Notes: generated by a model from the letters alone, not told the origin. A DNA stretch of 64,000 bases from Lentibacillus amyloliquefaciens (GCF_001307805.1 NZ_CP013862.1:2976001-3040000), one strand, 5' to 3'; numbered from the stretch's first letter, positions 1 to 9,397 are shown. Made by a program: numbers and translations.

Positions 1-2
1 CG

Positions 3-2936
3 TTTGGCCCCTGCAAGCATATTGCAGCTGTCATGATCGAAATCAGCAACAGCAGGATTGATAATCCCGTTAAAATGTCAAGAGATTACAGTACAACCGA
101 CTGGCTGATGAACTCGATTGCTTCATTAACTGAATACGAGCCTGCGTCTGAAATTACATTACAAAAAATCCCACTTCAAATCGATTATTACTGCAGGTGG
201 GAATATGAGAAAAATTTGCTGCTTGAACTGAAAGTCGGTGAAACCCGGCCGCTTGTTGTTAAAAATGTAAAAGATTTTCTTGAAGATCTATTTGCCGGCA
301 ATGAGCACTATTTCACGAAAACATTCACATATAACCCGGAAATCCATTACATTGAGTCGCAGGACTGGGAAATTCTAGAGACTTTGTATGCTATTTTAAA
401 CAATGAAAAAGTTTACTTTGACAGGGCAATTCACAGGTTCTCGGACACTCCCGACCGGTCAGTTATCATTCCGCCTTTAACAGCAAAGGACTTGCTCCGG
501 AAACTTTCAGAACGTGATTTCACTGTCAAAACAGCCGACGGGGAATTTAAAGATATAATGGTTACAGAAGGTGAGCTGCCGTTTTATTTTGATCTGGCTG
601 AAACAGATTCCGGAGAGCTGTCATTAAAAATGGGGGATATCAATTCCATCACTTATTTCAAACATTATGGTTTATTGTTTGCAGAAGGCAGTTTCTATTT
701 TCCCGAAAAAGAACAGCTCCCGATTATTGAACAAATTACAATGGCTGCCTCCAACAACAAACAATTGCCGGTTTCAAATGAAAAAAAGGACGATTTCATT
801 TCCCAGGTTGTTCCTTCGTTGAAAAAAATCGGTGATGTGCACATTTCAGAGAGTGTTTCCAATGAAATTATTCAGCTGCCGCTCAAAGCCAAGCTTTATC
901 TGGAGTTACAGGACAGCCAGATCGCCGGGAAGCTGAGTTATCATTATGGCAGTCATGAGATTGATCCCTTTAATGGGCGCGAGCAGGTTGATGATGCCAT
1001 AATTATCCGTGATGTGAAAAAAGAACAGCAAATCATGAATCTGATCGAACATGCGAACTTTCATTATAATGGCAGGGAGTTGTATATTGAAACCGATGAG
1101 GAATCGCTGTACGATTTTCTATTCAAAGTCATGCCGGTGCTTGATAAATATCTGGAATTGTACATGACAGATGAAATCCGTAAATTTTTCATTGAACAGC
1201 AGCCTTCACCGAGCACAAGCGTTCAGCTTGAATCATCGTCCAATTTGCTGGATATCGGTTTTAATATTGACGGTATAAACGATGAAGAGATTAACCAGGT
1301 GCTGGGTGCAGTGATGGAAAAGAAACGGTATTATCGTTTGAAAGATGGAGCGTTTCTCTCATTGGAAGGTGAAGCGTTTGACTCGATGAAGCAACTCTTT
1401 GACGATTTGGATGTTAATCAGGGAGATTTGCAGGACGGGAATGTGCAAATGCCGGTTTACCGGGGCACTCAGGTGGATGAATTGATCGATATGCCAAAGC
1501 AGTATGACCCGGCATTCCGAGAGCTCTTAAGCCAATTGCAATCACCGGAAGAGCAGGTCTACCCATTGCCTGACAACTTAAATGCAGACCTGCGCAATTA
1601 TCAGCTGACAGGCTATCAATGGTTTAAATCACTGAGCCATTATCATCTCGGCGGTATTCTGGCGGATGATATGGGGCTTGGCAAGACATTGCAAAGCATT
1701 GCCTACATTCTTTCTGAGCCGGGCGACTCACCACATTTAATTGTCGCGCCTTCATCGGTATTATATAACTGGAAAAATGAATTCGAGAAATTCGCACCGG
1801 ATTTGCAGGTGACAATCATGACGGGGACACCTGCTGAGCGGGCTGAAATGATTGACGAAAAAAGGGATATGGATGTCTGGATTACATCATACGCGACATT
1901 GCGCCAGGATATTGAACATTATCAGGAAATGTCGTTTCAGACACTGATTCTTGATGAAGCGCAATACATTAAAAATTATGCAACCAAAACATCGCGTGCG
2001 ATTCGTCAGCTTAAGGCGGGAAGACGCTTTGCCCTGAGCGGTACTCCAATCGAGAATTCCATCAACGAACTGTGGGCGATTTTTCAAGTGATTTTGCCCG
2101 GGCTGATGCCGAGCCAGCGCAAATTTAAACAATTGGAAAACGATAAAATAGCATCAATGACGAGACCGTTTATTTTACGCCGTGTCAAACAGGATGTTCT
2201 GAAAGAGCTCCCTGAAAAGATCGAATCCGTTCACGTTTCAGAGCTGACAAAGGACCAGAAAGACTTATATGTCGGCTACTGGCGCGAGCTGCAGCAGGAA
2301 GCCGCCCAATCGATGAAAGAGAGCGGCTTTCAGCAGAACCGCATGAAAATATTGGCCGGTCTCACACGCCTTCGTCAAATTTGCTGCCATCCTTCTGTGT
2401 TTGTCGAAAATTATCAGGGTGAGTCAGGCAAATTAAATCAGCTGATGGAGACGGTGGAAAATGCGGCGGCAAATGGCAAACGCATGCTGATTTTCTCTCA
2501 ATTTACGAGCATGCATGAGATTATAATCGGCCAACTTGAAGAGCTGGGGATCGACTATTTCTATTTGCATGGGAAGACTGGCTCAGAAGAACGGGTCAAA
2601 ATGAGTGAACGGTTTAACGAAGGTGAGAAAAGTGTCTTTCTTGTTTCCTTGAAAGCCGGTGGAACCGGGCTGAATCTGACCGGGGCTGACACGGTTATCC
2701 TGTATGATTTATGGTGGAACCCGGCAGTTGAGGATCAAGCGACAGGACGTGCACACCGGTTTGGCCAGAAAAATGTCGTTCAGGTAATCAGGCTTATCAC
2801 TGAAGGAACGATTGAAGAGAAAATTTATGAACTGCAGCAGAAAAAGCGTGAGCTGATCGATGAAGTGATTCAGCCGGGAGAGTCGATGCTGTCCAGTCTC
2901 AGCGAAGAAGATGTCCGTGAATTATTAAGTCTTTGA
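3..2936 (+). CDS. SWIM zinc-finger SNF2/Swi2-type DEAD-like helicase (5' end outside window)
   Basis: ATP-dependent DNA translocase of the Swi2/SNF2 family. The frame is open to the left edge; the first visible codons read GPCKHIAAV, the Cys-x-His end of a SWIM zinc finger (about 12-20), so the first in-frame ATG at 33 is internal and the true start lies upstream. A long middle region is followed by the ATPase core: Walker A DDMGLGKT near 1665-1690, a DEAQ box (LILDEAQYIKN) near 1945-1975, SGTPIEN near 2037, and the helicase C lobe with HGKTGSEERV near 2570 and RAHRFGQ near 2750. SWIM-plus-SNF2 proteins of about 1,000-1,080 residues are common in Bacilli; DNA repair or chromosome maintenance is presumed, and the exact role is unknown. 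Confidence 0.93.
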   Translation, partial: FGPCKHIAAVMIEISNSRIDNPVKMSRDYSTTDWLMNSIASLTEYEPASEITLQKIPLQIDYYCRWEYEKNLLLELKVGETRPLVVKNVKDFLEDLFAGNEHYFTKTFTYNPEIHYIESQDWEILETLYAILNNEKVYFDRAIHRFSDTPDRSVIIPPLTAKDLLRKLSERDFTVKTADGEFKDIMVTEGELPFYFDLAETDSGELSLKMGDINSITYFKHYGLLFAEGSFYFPEKEQLPIIEQITMAASNNKQLPVSNEKKDDFISQVVPSLKKIGDVHISESVSNEIIQLPLKAKLYLELQDSQIAGKLSYHYGSHEIDPFNGREQVDDAIIIRDVKKEQQIMNLIEHANFHYNGRELYIETDEESLYDFLFKVMPVLDKYLELYMTDEIRKFFIEQQPSPSTSVQLESSSNLLDIGFNIDGINDEEINQVLGAVMEKKRYYRLKDGAFLSLEGEAFDSMKQLFDDLDVNQGDLQDGNVQMPVYRGTQVDELIDMPKQYDPAFRELLSQLQSPEEQVYPLPDNLNADLRNYQLTGYQWFKSLSHYHLGGILADDMGLGKTLQSIAYILSEPGDSPHLIVAPSSVLYNWKNEFEKFAPDLQVTIMTGTPAERAEMIDEKRDMDVWITSYATLRQDIEHYQEMSFQTLILDEAQYIKNYATKTSRAIRQLKAGRRFALSGTPIENSINELWAIFQVILPGLMPSQRKFKQLENDKIASMTRPFILRRVKQDVLKELPEKIESVHVSELTKDQKDLYVGYWRELQQEAAQSMKESGFQQNRMKILAGLTRLRQICCHPSVFVENYQGESGKLNQLMETVENAAANGKRMLIFSQFTSMHEIIIGQLEELGIDYFYLHGKTGSEERVKMSERFNEGEKSVFLVSLKAGGTGLNLTGADTVILYDLWWNPAVEDQATGRAHRFGQKNVVQVIRLITEGTIEEKIYELQQKKRELIDEVIQPGESMLSSLSEEDVRELLSL

Positions 2937-3010
2937 TAACACCCGATAGTTTACAGAAATATTAAAAAGTTTTACAATGAAGCTAACGGCACATCGAAAG
3001 GATGGTAAAG

Positions 3011-3160
3011 GTGACAAAACTTGTTGTAGGAACTGTCAAATTCATACTATCCAATGTTGTTGTCATCCTGGCAATCATGCTGCTTCCAGTATTTTTGATT
3101 ACCGATTCAGTACCTTTGTTTGACAGTATTATCAACTACCTATTTAACAATCAATCATGA
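3011..3160 (+). CDS. Small single-pass membrane peptide, 49 aa
   Basis: Short frame starting with GTG at 3011, placed 8-9 bases after AAAGGA at 2996-3001. The ATG at 3002 touches that ribosome site and is too close to use. The product begins MTKLVVGTVKFILSN, has one hydrophobic helix (about residues 10-33) and ends LFNNQS. It lies 75 bases after the helicase and is followed by a strong terminator at 3227-3267, so it may be the last gene of that transcript. I do not recognise a family. It is supported by the ribosome site, the membrane-helix composition and the terminator. Confidence 0.55.
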   Translation: MTKLVVGTVKFILSNVVVILAIMLLPVFLITDSVPLFDSIINYLFNNQS

Positions 3161-3184
3161 CGAGCAAAAGACCGGATTTTTGAT

Positions 3185-3380
3185 ATAAGTAGTTCACTTA
3201 CGGTGGAGAAAAAAACACAATACATTTAGCGTACTAAATCACCATAACATTTAGTACGCTATTTTTTGCTGGTATGACAACACTGGATAAATTATTCAAC
3301 ATTTTAAAAATATTAACCAAGTATTTTGAATATTTGTGTTAAAATAAAGTTTAAGATTGTAACGAATTGGTCTTAAAGCC
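3185..3380. repeat. Dispersed repeat with built-in terminator, copy 1
   Basis: This stretch reappears at 39066-39420. Shared blocks in order are AGTTCACTTACGGTGGAGAA (3190-3209), the hairpin with arms TAGCGTACTAAAT, GCTGGTATGACAAC plus GGATAAAT and TTCAACATTTTA, then AAATATTAACCA, TATTTGTGTTAAAATAAA and GATTGTAA with TGGTCTTAAA. The second copy carries about 150 extra bases in the middle. Each copy stands upstream of a small gene with a strong ribosome site (3551 and 39520). Confidence 0.75.
3227..3267 (+). terminator. Rho-independent terminator
   Basis: 13-bp arms TAGCGTACTAAAT (3227-3239) and ATTTAGTACGCTA (3249-3261) around a 9-base loop, followed by six T. It ends the transcript of the helicase and small peptide, and it is part of the dispersed repeat. 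Confidence 0.9.
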
Positions 3381-3550
3381 GTTTAATGGAATAACTCATT
3401 GTGAAAATAACAGGGACTTACAATAATTATTATTAAACTAAACTGCTCTTAGTGAAAAAAGCAATAGAACTATATGGCATTTATGTATTCGGAACTTCTT
3501 ATTAAGTAAATACGTAAAGGAAAAAGAAAATTTTTAGGAGGTTACTTATA

Positions 3551-3739
3551 TTGTACGAACATAAATTTGTGAAAGTTAATTTATCCGGCTTCAAACACAC
3601 ACCGGAACAAGATTATCATTCAGTTGTTTATGAGCACGAAAAAGAAGGATGGGAGTTAGTACAAATTTTCGCGCCGGGAATAAAAAGCTATGGTATGCCT
3701 TCTTTCTATGAGTTAATATTTAAACGTAAGAAAAACTAA
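3551..3739 (+). CDS. DUF4177 domain protein, 62 aa
   Basis: Small soluble protein with the DUF4177 pattern: an N-terminal YEHKFVKVNL strand, a central EKEGWELVQIFAP segment and a C-terminal YELIFKRK strand. The start is TTG at 3551, nine bases after a strong TAGGAGG at 3535-3541; no better start exists. The function of the family is unknown. The gene stands alone behind the repeat at 3185-3380 and is followed by a degenerate copy of the short repeat family at 3771. Confidence 0.8.
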   Translation: MYEHKFVKVNLSGFKHTPEQDYHSVVYEHEKEGWELVQIFAPGIKSYGMPSFYELIFKRKKN

Positions 3740-3770
3740 AAGAGAAATATAAGCAAATACAATACCCCCT

Positions 3771-3845
3771 ATTCAAGTATAGGGCGCTTATCAGGAACAA
3801 GAGTACATCCTGTATGGATTCATCGGGCCATATTGCGGAATAAGG
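3771..3845. repeat. Short intergenic repeat family A, degenerate copy
   Basis: TATTCAAGTATAGGGCGCTT followed by ATCAGGAACAAGAG and, later, ATCGGGCCATATTG. It matches the family blocks TTCAAG, GGGCGCTAATC, GGAATAAG and GGGCCATTTTGTTGAA with many changes. It begins about 30 bases after the DUF4177 stop codon. Confidence 0.55.
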
Positions 3846-3937
3846 GCATACCTTTCACCTTTCTTTTGAATGTGGGGCAGATGTGAAACTCTTTCTAGTG
3901 TATTAATAAAGACTTTGAACTAAACAAAAAGTACAAT

Positions 3938-4420
3938 TTAATCACTGGACCTATGGTTAGATGATTCTGAAGGGCTTGGTTTTTCGATGAATCTTTGAAA
4001 ACCATAGTTCAAAACAGCGAGTGAACAAGTTTTGATAAAAAGTGCTGTAGAGGTCATTCTTTTTAATTTATAATGACCTATTTTTTGGAAAAATGCATTT
4101 AGAGGATAGGCATAAAGAAGGTCCATAATTAAATTACATAATGCATATAAAGAGAATTTTCCATAAGTGAAATGAAACACCCATAAATTAATTGTAAAAA
4201 ATGGTCCAAATATAAAGGCTAAATCATCAAATACTCTGTACTTTATCCCACCTTTAACATCCCACCATTTGAAAATTAGGTTTAGAAGTGATTGTATTAA
4301 AAAAATACCAGAGCAAAATAATGTAACTGGTAAATATTTTTTAAAGGAGAGTTTTGGAAGGAATGATAATACAATAGCCCATAAAACAATTGCATTTACT
4401 ATCCTAAAAAAGTTTGCCAT
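3938..4420 (-). CDS. Small integral membrane protein, 160 aa
   Basis: Hydrophobic protein with about four predicted membrane helices (residues about 5-22, 30-48, 70-92 and 95-115) and a basic, Ser-rich tail. It is most like the small unnamed membrane proteins common in Bacillus genomes; I cannot name the family with confidence. The start is ATG at 4420, seven bases after AGAAGGGTGA on the minus strand; the in-frame GTG at 4429 overlaps that ribosome site and is unlikely. It is AT-rich and stands alone between repeat copies, as accessory genes do. Confidence 0.7.
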   Translation of the reverse strand: MANFFRIVNAIVLWAIVLSFLPKLSFKKYLPVTLFCSGIFLIQSLLNLIFKWWDVKGGIKYRVFDDLAFIFGPFFTINLWVFHFTYGKFSLYALCNLIMDLLYAYPLNAFFQKIGHYKLKRMTSTALFIKTCSLAVLNYGFQRFIEKPSPSESSNHRSSD

Positions 4421-4550
4421 TAAGTTCACCCTTCTGAGCTTTTATCTTAGGATTTGACACTTCATCGATGTTATTCAATTGTTTCCTTTTTGGTATGTTA
4501 TTATATATTCAACTAATGGCTGCACTTGCTTAAGAACCTCGATTTGACTA

Positions 4551-4611
4551 TGCAGCAATCGGCCGCGCTTCCGGAATAATAAGTATGTCCCTATTTGGCT
4601 CATTTAAGGGA
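4551..4611. repeat. Short intergenic repeat family A, degenerate copy
   Basis: CAATCGGCCGCGCTTCCGGA, ATAATAAG, and later TTTGGCTCATTTAAGGG match the family layout (GGGCGC, CCGGAATAAG, AAGGGCCATTT) with several changes. It lies between the small membrane protein and the MFS gene. Confidence 0.5.
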
Positions 4612-4711
4612 AGTAATAACAAAAAATAAAAAACCTATAAAACTTACTTAAGGTCCTTTTTGTGTCCCGTAATGAATATACATGTAAAAAATAATTTTAT
4701 ATGGGGGATGT

Positions 4712-5872
4712 ATGGGGATACAAGGGAAGGCAAATTTAAGTGTTGGCTGGATAACTTTGTTTCTAATGGGGACTGACTTATTTGTGGTGTCTCCGTTATT
4801 GCCGTTCATTTCGGAAACATATAAGGTTAGTCCAGAGACGACTGGATGGATGGTAACTGTTTTTGCGGTTACATATGCCTTTTCGGCTCCATTCTTTGGT
4901 TGGCTTTCAGATAAAAAGGGTCGGAGAACAATTATTACGTTTGGTTTATTATTGTTTGCTATTTCTAACGTACTTACTGCCTTTGCTTCTTCATTTTTAT
5001 GGCTAATTGTTAGCCGTATTTTAGCTGGTTTGTCCGTTGCTTCAGTCACTCCGTTGATATACGCAATCATTGGAGATATTGCGCCACCAAAACGAAGAGG
5101 AACATGGCTTTCGATTGTTGTTTCAGGACACTTAACGGCTCTTTGGGCAGGAGCCCCATTCGGTACGATATTAGAATATTTTCTTAGTTGGCGTTCTGTA
5201 TTTGTTGTAATGGCTACTATAGGAGCCATATTGGCGGTCGTAAATTTCAAAACGTGGGAATCTATTCCCAAAAGTGATTCAACAAGAAAACTAGTAGAAG
5301 GAAATATGCTAAGAATACTTGGTTCCGTAAGTGTTACCACCATTTGGGCGATTTCAATGTATGCCCTTTATGTTTATTTGGGAGCAGCCCTATACTCTGA
5401 AAATAGATTCTCATCATCAGAAATAGCATTAGCTATTACTTTTTATGGTGTCGGTGCTGTTTTAGGTGGTCTTACAAGTGGAAAATTGACGGATAAGTTC
5501 GGAGAAAAGAAGGTTTCGAACGCTACTCTAATTTTCTTAACTTTAATACTCATTTGTTTAGGACTATTTTTTTCATCTGGTGGTTGGGTTTATTTCCTTC
5601 TGTTTATATGGGCTTTGGTTGGGTACGCAGGATTTACATCATACCAAGCACGATTAGTAGTGGAATATCCAAAAGAGCGAGGAATTGTTATGGCATGGAA
5701 TAATACGGCTCTATATATTGGTATCACTATTGGTTCAATGATTGGAGGTTATGTCATATCTATTTGGGGATATTCTTTACTCCCATATGTTTGTAGCATT
5801 GCAGCAGTCGCTAGCTTTGTGCTTAGTACTCAAAAGGTGAATAATCAAAAAAAGGATCAGCTTTTTCAGTAG
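4712..5872 (+). CDS. MFS transporter, drug:H+ antiporter (DHA1) type
   Basis: 386-residue, about 12-helix major facilitator protein, probably a proton-driven exporter. The N-terminal helix carries the family pattern LMGTDLFVVSPLLP, and motif A reads GWLSDKKGRR (residues 63-72) in the loop between helices 2 and 3; a second such loop is GKLTDKFGEKK. The start is ATG at 4712 with GGGGGATG just upstream, a rather close spacing. It is a single-gene unit followed by a well-formed copy of repeat family A. The substrate cannot be told; the length and motif A fit small multidrug or sugar/amino-acid exporters. Confidence 0.88.
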   Translation: MGIQGKANLSVGWITLFLMGTDLFVVSPLLPFISETYKVSPETTGWMVTVFAVTYAFSAPFFGWLSDKKGRRTIITFGLLLFAISNVLTAFASSFLWLIVSRILAGLSVASVTPLIYAIIGDIAPPKRRGTWLSIVVSGHLTALWAGAPFGTILEYFLSWRSVFVVMATIGAILAVVNFKTWESIPKSDSTRKLVEGNMLRILGSVSVTTIWAISMYALYVYLGAALYSENRFSSSEIALAITFYGVGAVLGGLTSGKLTDKFGEKKVSNATLIFLTLILICLGLFFSSGGWVYFLLFIWALVGYAGFTSYQARLVVEYPKERGIVMAWNNTALYIGITIGSMIGGYVISIWGYSLLPYVCSIAAVASFVLSTQKVNNQKKDQLFQ

Positions 5873-5910
5873 GTACTTGACATCAGACTCCAGCTAATAG
5901 CTGAAATAGA

Positions 5911-5983
5911 CTATTCAAGAAACGGGCGCCATTCCGGAATACGTCTTGGCGCCCTTTCCATACATAAGGGCCATTTTGTTGAA
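5911..5983. repeat. Short intergenic repeat family A, best copy
   Basis: Best-formed member: TATTCAAGAAACGGGCGCCA, then TTCCGGAATACGTCTT, GGCGCCC, and ATAAGGGCCATTTTGTTGAA. GGGCGCC (5924-5930) and GGCGCCC (5948-5954) are perfect inverted arms and can form a hairpin. It lies 40 bases after the MFS stop codon. Confidence 0.85.
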
Positions 5984-6278
5984 GATCGGTAAAGTTAAAG
6001 AAATGCTTATGTGTATTAGTTGGTTTGAAAGCACAGGGGTAAATAAACTTATAGAAAAGACTTTATTTGTCCGTTATTTCTTTTGTATTACATTTAAAAG
6101 ATAAGGTATACGTTAATAATCATCTAATATCGGCTGCGGCGACGAAGAGCTTTTCCATATAATCGAATTGTGCTCTTATTACATCCGACATAGCCGTTTC
6201 TGAACTTTTATCAGTAAGAACTACACTTTCGAAAACAGCCTTTTGTGAAGGTCAAAAAATATAGAAACCGGGTTTTTC
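5984..6278. other. Intergenic stretch, possible gene remnant on the minus strand
   Basis: No intact gene. Between about 6120 and 6250 the minus strand encodes a run of about 43 residues ending MEKLFVAAADIR-stop, with AVFESVVLTDKSSETAMSD before it, but a stop codon closes it upstream and no start or ribosome site is visible. It may be the last part of a lost gene. I see nothing else here. Confidence 0.25.
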
Positions 6279-7577
6279 TTATTGCTCCTGCTTCAGTTTA
6301 AATAATTTGCGCGGGCGGCCTTGTACATAAGGTTTTTCTTCTCCGCTGGCTTTAATGATGTTTCCGGCAAGCAGCTTTTTGATTGTGCGTTCAGCACTGC
6401 GTTTGGTGACACCGTAATATTTGGCGATATCATTCGATGAAAAAGGTTCATTGTTGCGTACTTCAATAAAATCGATAAAATTATAGGACAGTTCGTTATT
6501 TAATTTGGCTTCATGGATGAGTGAACGATAAAGTGCTGATGGGTTAAACTCCTTTTTTATGCCGAGTGGTCCGATTATGTCACGGCGTTCGTTAACAATA
6601 TAGCATGTTCCGTCTTCCTTTTCCCCGCAGGCCTCAAGTGCAAGATGTGCATTGATATCTGCCTTGTCAGCCGACAGTCCAAGTCCGAAACCGATATCAG
6701 CCGGTACAGTCAGTTCATCAATCATCTTTTTTAATAAAGGAAAATCACGATAATGGCTAGTGATGTATTCAAGCATGCTGCGTGTTCCCAACAAAACAAA
6801 TTGGTTCTCGCTGTTTAAGAAAACAGAAGCCTGTGTTTTTTTGACATAGTTCAATAAGATCTGATGCAATTTCCGCTGCAATTCTTGTATATAAAGATCG
6901 CCATGTTGTACGTGGAGGCGGTCAAAGTTTTTAATGCGGACATAACCGGTGACAATTTGAGCACTTGCTGAATGATTGATAGTTGCAATCGATCTAGCTT
7001 TTTCAATCGCTCTTGTTAGATTTAGCATCGGCAATTTCATGCACGTAACCGGAACGTTTCTTTTTCTGAGAACATCTGCCACTTCTTGAAGGGGTGTGAG
7101 GACTAAACTGACGTCTCCGGCATCATAAAGATTCTGATGATGATCTGCAATTTGTTCAGGCCCTGCAGTCTCAGCATATCCATAGCTGTACGTATAAATG
7201 TCATCATACCGGAGATTGATTTCATGAAGCACTTCACTGACCTGTCTTGTATCCGGTACGTCAATGGAAAGGCGGTCCAGTTCCTGTTCTTTTTCCATTT
7301 TAATTTGGAAAAGAGAAGTCAGGATCATGTACGCATCAATGTCCGCCTGCACGGCAGGCAGCCGCTTTTTTTCAATAAAATCTTTGGCATAATAATAGGC
7401 TAAAGTACTTGTGAATAAATAAATATCACACATAATGGCCTTTTCAACCAATTCGTTCGTTTCTTCCGCAGTTCTATAGACAAAAGGAAATAGTTCAACA
7501 TCTTCTATTTTCTCAGTCAGCCTGTTGATCTGATGGATTGTCTCTTCCCTTCCGAATACAGCAATTTTAATCGTCAC
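6279..7577 (-). CDS. Transcriptional regulator with sensory, degenerate GGDEF-like and winged-helix domains
   Basis: 432-residue regulator, probably controlling the divergent TRAP operon. Residues about 1-180 form an alpha/beta sensory domain (begins TIKIAVFGREE); about 195-330 resemble a nucleotide-cyclase or GGDEF fold without an active GGDEF signature (GYVRIKNFDRLHVQHGD, later GFGLGLSADKADIN); the C-terminus (about 365-425) is a winged helix-turn-helix (NDIAKYYGVTKRSAERTIKK) followed by GRPRKLFKL. The start is taken as GTG at 7577, six bases after AAGGAGGA; the ATG at 7583 sits almost on the ribosome site. Promoter and palindrome lie just upstream. The effector is unknown. Confidence 0.78.
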   Translation of the reverse strand: MTIKIAVFGREETIHQINRLTEKIEDVELFPFVYRTAEETNELVEKAIMCDIYLFTSTLAYYYAKDFIEKKRLPAVQADIDAYMILTSLFQIKMEKEQELDRLSIDVPDTRQVSEVLHEINLRYDDIYTYSYGYAETAGPEQIADHHQNLYDAGDVSLVLTPLQEVADVLRKRNVPVTCMKLPMLNLTRAIEKARSIATINHSASAQIVTGYVRIKNFDRLHVQHGDLYIQELQRKLHQILLNYVKKTQASVFLNSENQFVLLGTRSMLEYITSHYRDFPLLKKMIDELTVPADIGFGLGLSADKADINAHLALEACGEKEDGTCYIVNERRDIIGPLGIKKEFNPSALYRSLIHEAKLNNELSYNFIDFIEVRNNEPFSSNDIAKYYGVTKRSAERTIKKLLAGNIIKASGEEKPYVQGRPRKLFKLKQEQ

Positions 7578-7617
7578 ATCCATTCCTCCTTCTTTCCGAA
7601 TACCTTCATCCCATATT

Positions 7618-7635
7618 TAACGACAAAATTCGTTA
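7618..7635. promoter_or_regulatory. Palindromic operator candidate
   Basis: Perfect inverted repeat TAACG-N8-CGTTA at about the transcription start of the minus-strand regulator, 6-7 bases beyond its -10 box. The position suits autorepression. No second copy is seen at the TRAP promoter. Confidence 0.5.
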
Positions 7636-7640
7636 GAGTT

Positions 7641-7669
7641 ATAATACGGAATTTTCTAAATATTGTCAA
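7641..7669 (-). promoter_or_regulatory. SigA-type promoter of the TRAP regulator
   Basis: On the minus strand TTGACA (7669-7664) is separated by 17 bases from TATTAT (7646-7641), close to the SigA consensus. Confidence 0.75.
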
Positions 7670-7749
7670 GAAGAAAAATGTACGATTTAGGTTTAAATAT
7701 ATTTTGGTATATTTCGAGGTAACATAGCATTCTATTATTCTGTTAAAAC

Positions 7750-7778
7750 TTGACATACCAGATGAAAACGGTTTAAAT
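7750..7778 (+). promoter_or_regulatory. SigA-type promoter of the TRAP operon
   Basis: TTGACA at 7750-7755, 17-base spacer, TTAAAT at 7773-7778; the ribosome site AAAGGGGGAA and the ATG at 7821 follow. Confidence 0.55.
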
Positions 7779-7820
7779 TTAGATAAGATTTGATTTTAAA
7801 ATAATAAAGGGGGAAATTTC

Positions 7821-8864
7821 ATGAGAAGTCTTAAACTCGCAGGTTTGTTGCTTATCGTTATGCTGTTTGCACTAGCAGGCTGCGGCAGTGCCCAGGATGA
7901 CGGCGGCGGAAGTGATGACAGCGGCAGCAGTGATAACGGCGGCGATGATGCATCATCATCTGAAGAGGTTCGCGTCACACTGGGAACCGGGGGCACGAGT
8001 GGTACCTATTATCCGCTTGGTGTAGCGATGACTGAGCAGATTTTCTCAAATGTAGAAGGGGTTTCACAGTCCAGAGCTGTTTCAACCGGGGCATCAGTAA
8101 CAAACGCCCAGGAGCTGGCTGAAGGAAAATACGACGCTGTTCTGATTCAAAATGATATTGCTTATTATGCCGCGAATGGAGAGACGCTCGGAGATTTTGA
8201 AGGGAATACGGTTGATAATATGGCCGGCATGACCTCGCTTTACCCTGAAGATATCCAAGTGGTCACAACAGCTGACAGCGATATTGAATCACTTGAAGAT
8301 TTGGAAGGCAAAACCGTGGCTGTCGGTGACCAGGGCAGTGGAACCGAAGCAAACGCCAATCAAGTATTGGGAGCAGCAGGGCTCACGTATGATGACCTGA
8401 CAGCTGAATATATGGGCTTTGGTGATGCTTCTCAGGGCTTGCAGAATGGTACACTTGATGCAGCGTTTATCGTTGGCGGTGCACCAACAAGCGCGATTCA
8501 GGAATTAGGTGCCAGTAAAGATGTCAAGGTCCTTTCACTTTCCGACGAAGTCATCAGCAATTTGACTTCGGAATATTCGTATTACACCGAAAAAACAATT
8601 TCTGCTGACACGTATGCAGATTACGGTCAGGAAGAAGAGATTAAGACAGTAGCTGTTATGGCAATCCTTGTTGTGGATTCGGAACTGCCGGAAGACGCGG
8701 TGTATAACATGACAAAATCCATGTTTGAAAACAAAGACGCACTGGAAGCAGCGCATGCCCGCGGTTCGGATATCACTTTAGAAGGTGCAACAGATGGTAT
8801 GTCCATTGACCTTCACCCGGGTGCAGCCAGGTATTATGAAGAAGAAGGTGTCTCTGTCGAGTAA
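7821..8864 (+). CDS. TAXI-family TRAP transporter solute-binding lipoprotein
   Basis: 347-residue extracytoplasmic solute receptor of a tripartite ATP-independent periplasmic transporter, TAXI type. A lipoprotein signal ends LFALAGCGS (lipid-modified Cys at about residue 21), then a Gly/Ser/Asp-rich acidic linker to about residue 50. The family start VTLGTGGTSGTYYPLG follows, with KTVAVGDQGSGTEANA near 170 and GTLDAAFIVGGAPT near 215. It is the first gene of a three-gene operon and overlaps the next by TAATG. TAXI systems take up organic acids, with glutamate suggested for some; the ligand here is unknown. The acidic linker fits a halotolerant host. Confidence 0.93.
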   Translation: MRSLKLAGLLLIVMLFALAGCGSAQDDGGGSDDSGSSDNGGDDASSSEEVRVTLGTGGTSGTYYPLGVAMTEQIFSNVEGVSQSRAVSTGASVTNAQELAEGKYDAVLIQNDIAYYAANGETLGDFEGNTVDNMAGMTSLYPEDIQVVTTADSDIESLEDLEGKTVAVGDQGSGTEANANQVLGAAGLTYDDLTAEYMGFGDASQGLQNGTLDAAFIVGGAPTSAIQELGASKDVKVLSLSDEVISNLTSEYSYYTEKTISADTYADYGQEEEIKTVAVMAILVVDSELPEDAVYNMTKSMFENKDALEAAHARGSDITLEGATDGMSIDLHPGAARYYEEEGVSVE

Positions 8865-9397
8865 TGACAGCTTCTTCTGAAAGGCGGCCAAGCCTGCATA
8901 AACACAGGCTTGCCGTACTATTAATCGGTTTAATAATTTTTATCGGTATTTATTTGCTTATGAAAGATGTACATGTCATGTACGCAACGGCGGATAATGA
9001 TGATGTATTGATTGCTGAGCGGATAAATGCCGATACAACTTTTTCATCACGTTATCTCCATTCAGTGGCCAAGTGTCTCATTATAGAAAAATATGAAGTG
9101 AGCGAGGACTATGAGATGGTCTTGATGGAAAGCTGGAATTGCAGCTTCGGAGCCGGTATTGAAACAAAACCTCCGCCAGGGGCAACTGATCGCATGGAGG
9201 ACGGCTATTACGTGATTGATAATATCGACCAGACATTCCAGGAGATTTTGTTACATCCCGTAAGTATTGCAGAACAAAAACTGACGATAGACGGACATAC
9301 CTGGAATATCTCGCGTAAACCATTTGAGGGAAGAACGTTTTCACTTGAGATTGAGAAGCAAAATTGGTTTGTCTTTTTAATCGAAAAACTATCATGA
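8864..9397 (+). CDS. DUF1850 protein of the TAXI-TRAP operon
   Basis: 177-residue protein with one N-terminal membrane helix (residues about 16-33) and an extracytoplasmic domain with the DUF1850 pattern (SSRYLHSVAKCLIIEKYEV near 65-83, then ETKPPPGATDRMEDGYYVI). DUF1850 proteins are standard companions of TAXI receptors and fused TRAP permeases; whether they act as an accessory transporter subunit is not established. It starts at the ATG overlapping the receptor stop and ends 21 bases before the permease, so translation is probably coupled. Confidence 0.85.
   Translation: MTASSERRPSLHKHRLAVLLIGLIIFIGIYLLMKDVHVMYATADNDDVLIAERINADTTFSSRYLHSVAKCLIIEKYEVSEDYEMVLMESWNCSFGAGIETKPPPGATDRMEDGYYVIDNIDQTFQEILLHPVSIAEQKLTIDGHTWNISRKPFEGRTFSLEIEKQNWFVFLIEKLS

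Noticed and set aside
4648..5343. 231-codon open frame on the minus strand over the MFS gene
   Set aside because: Antisense shadow of a clear MFS transporter; no ribosome site, and no family resemblance.
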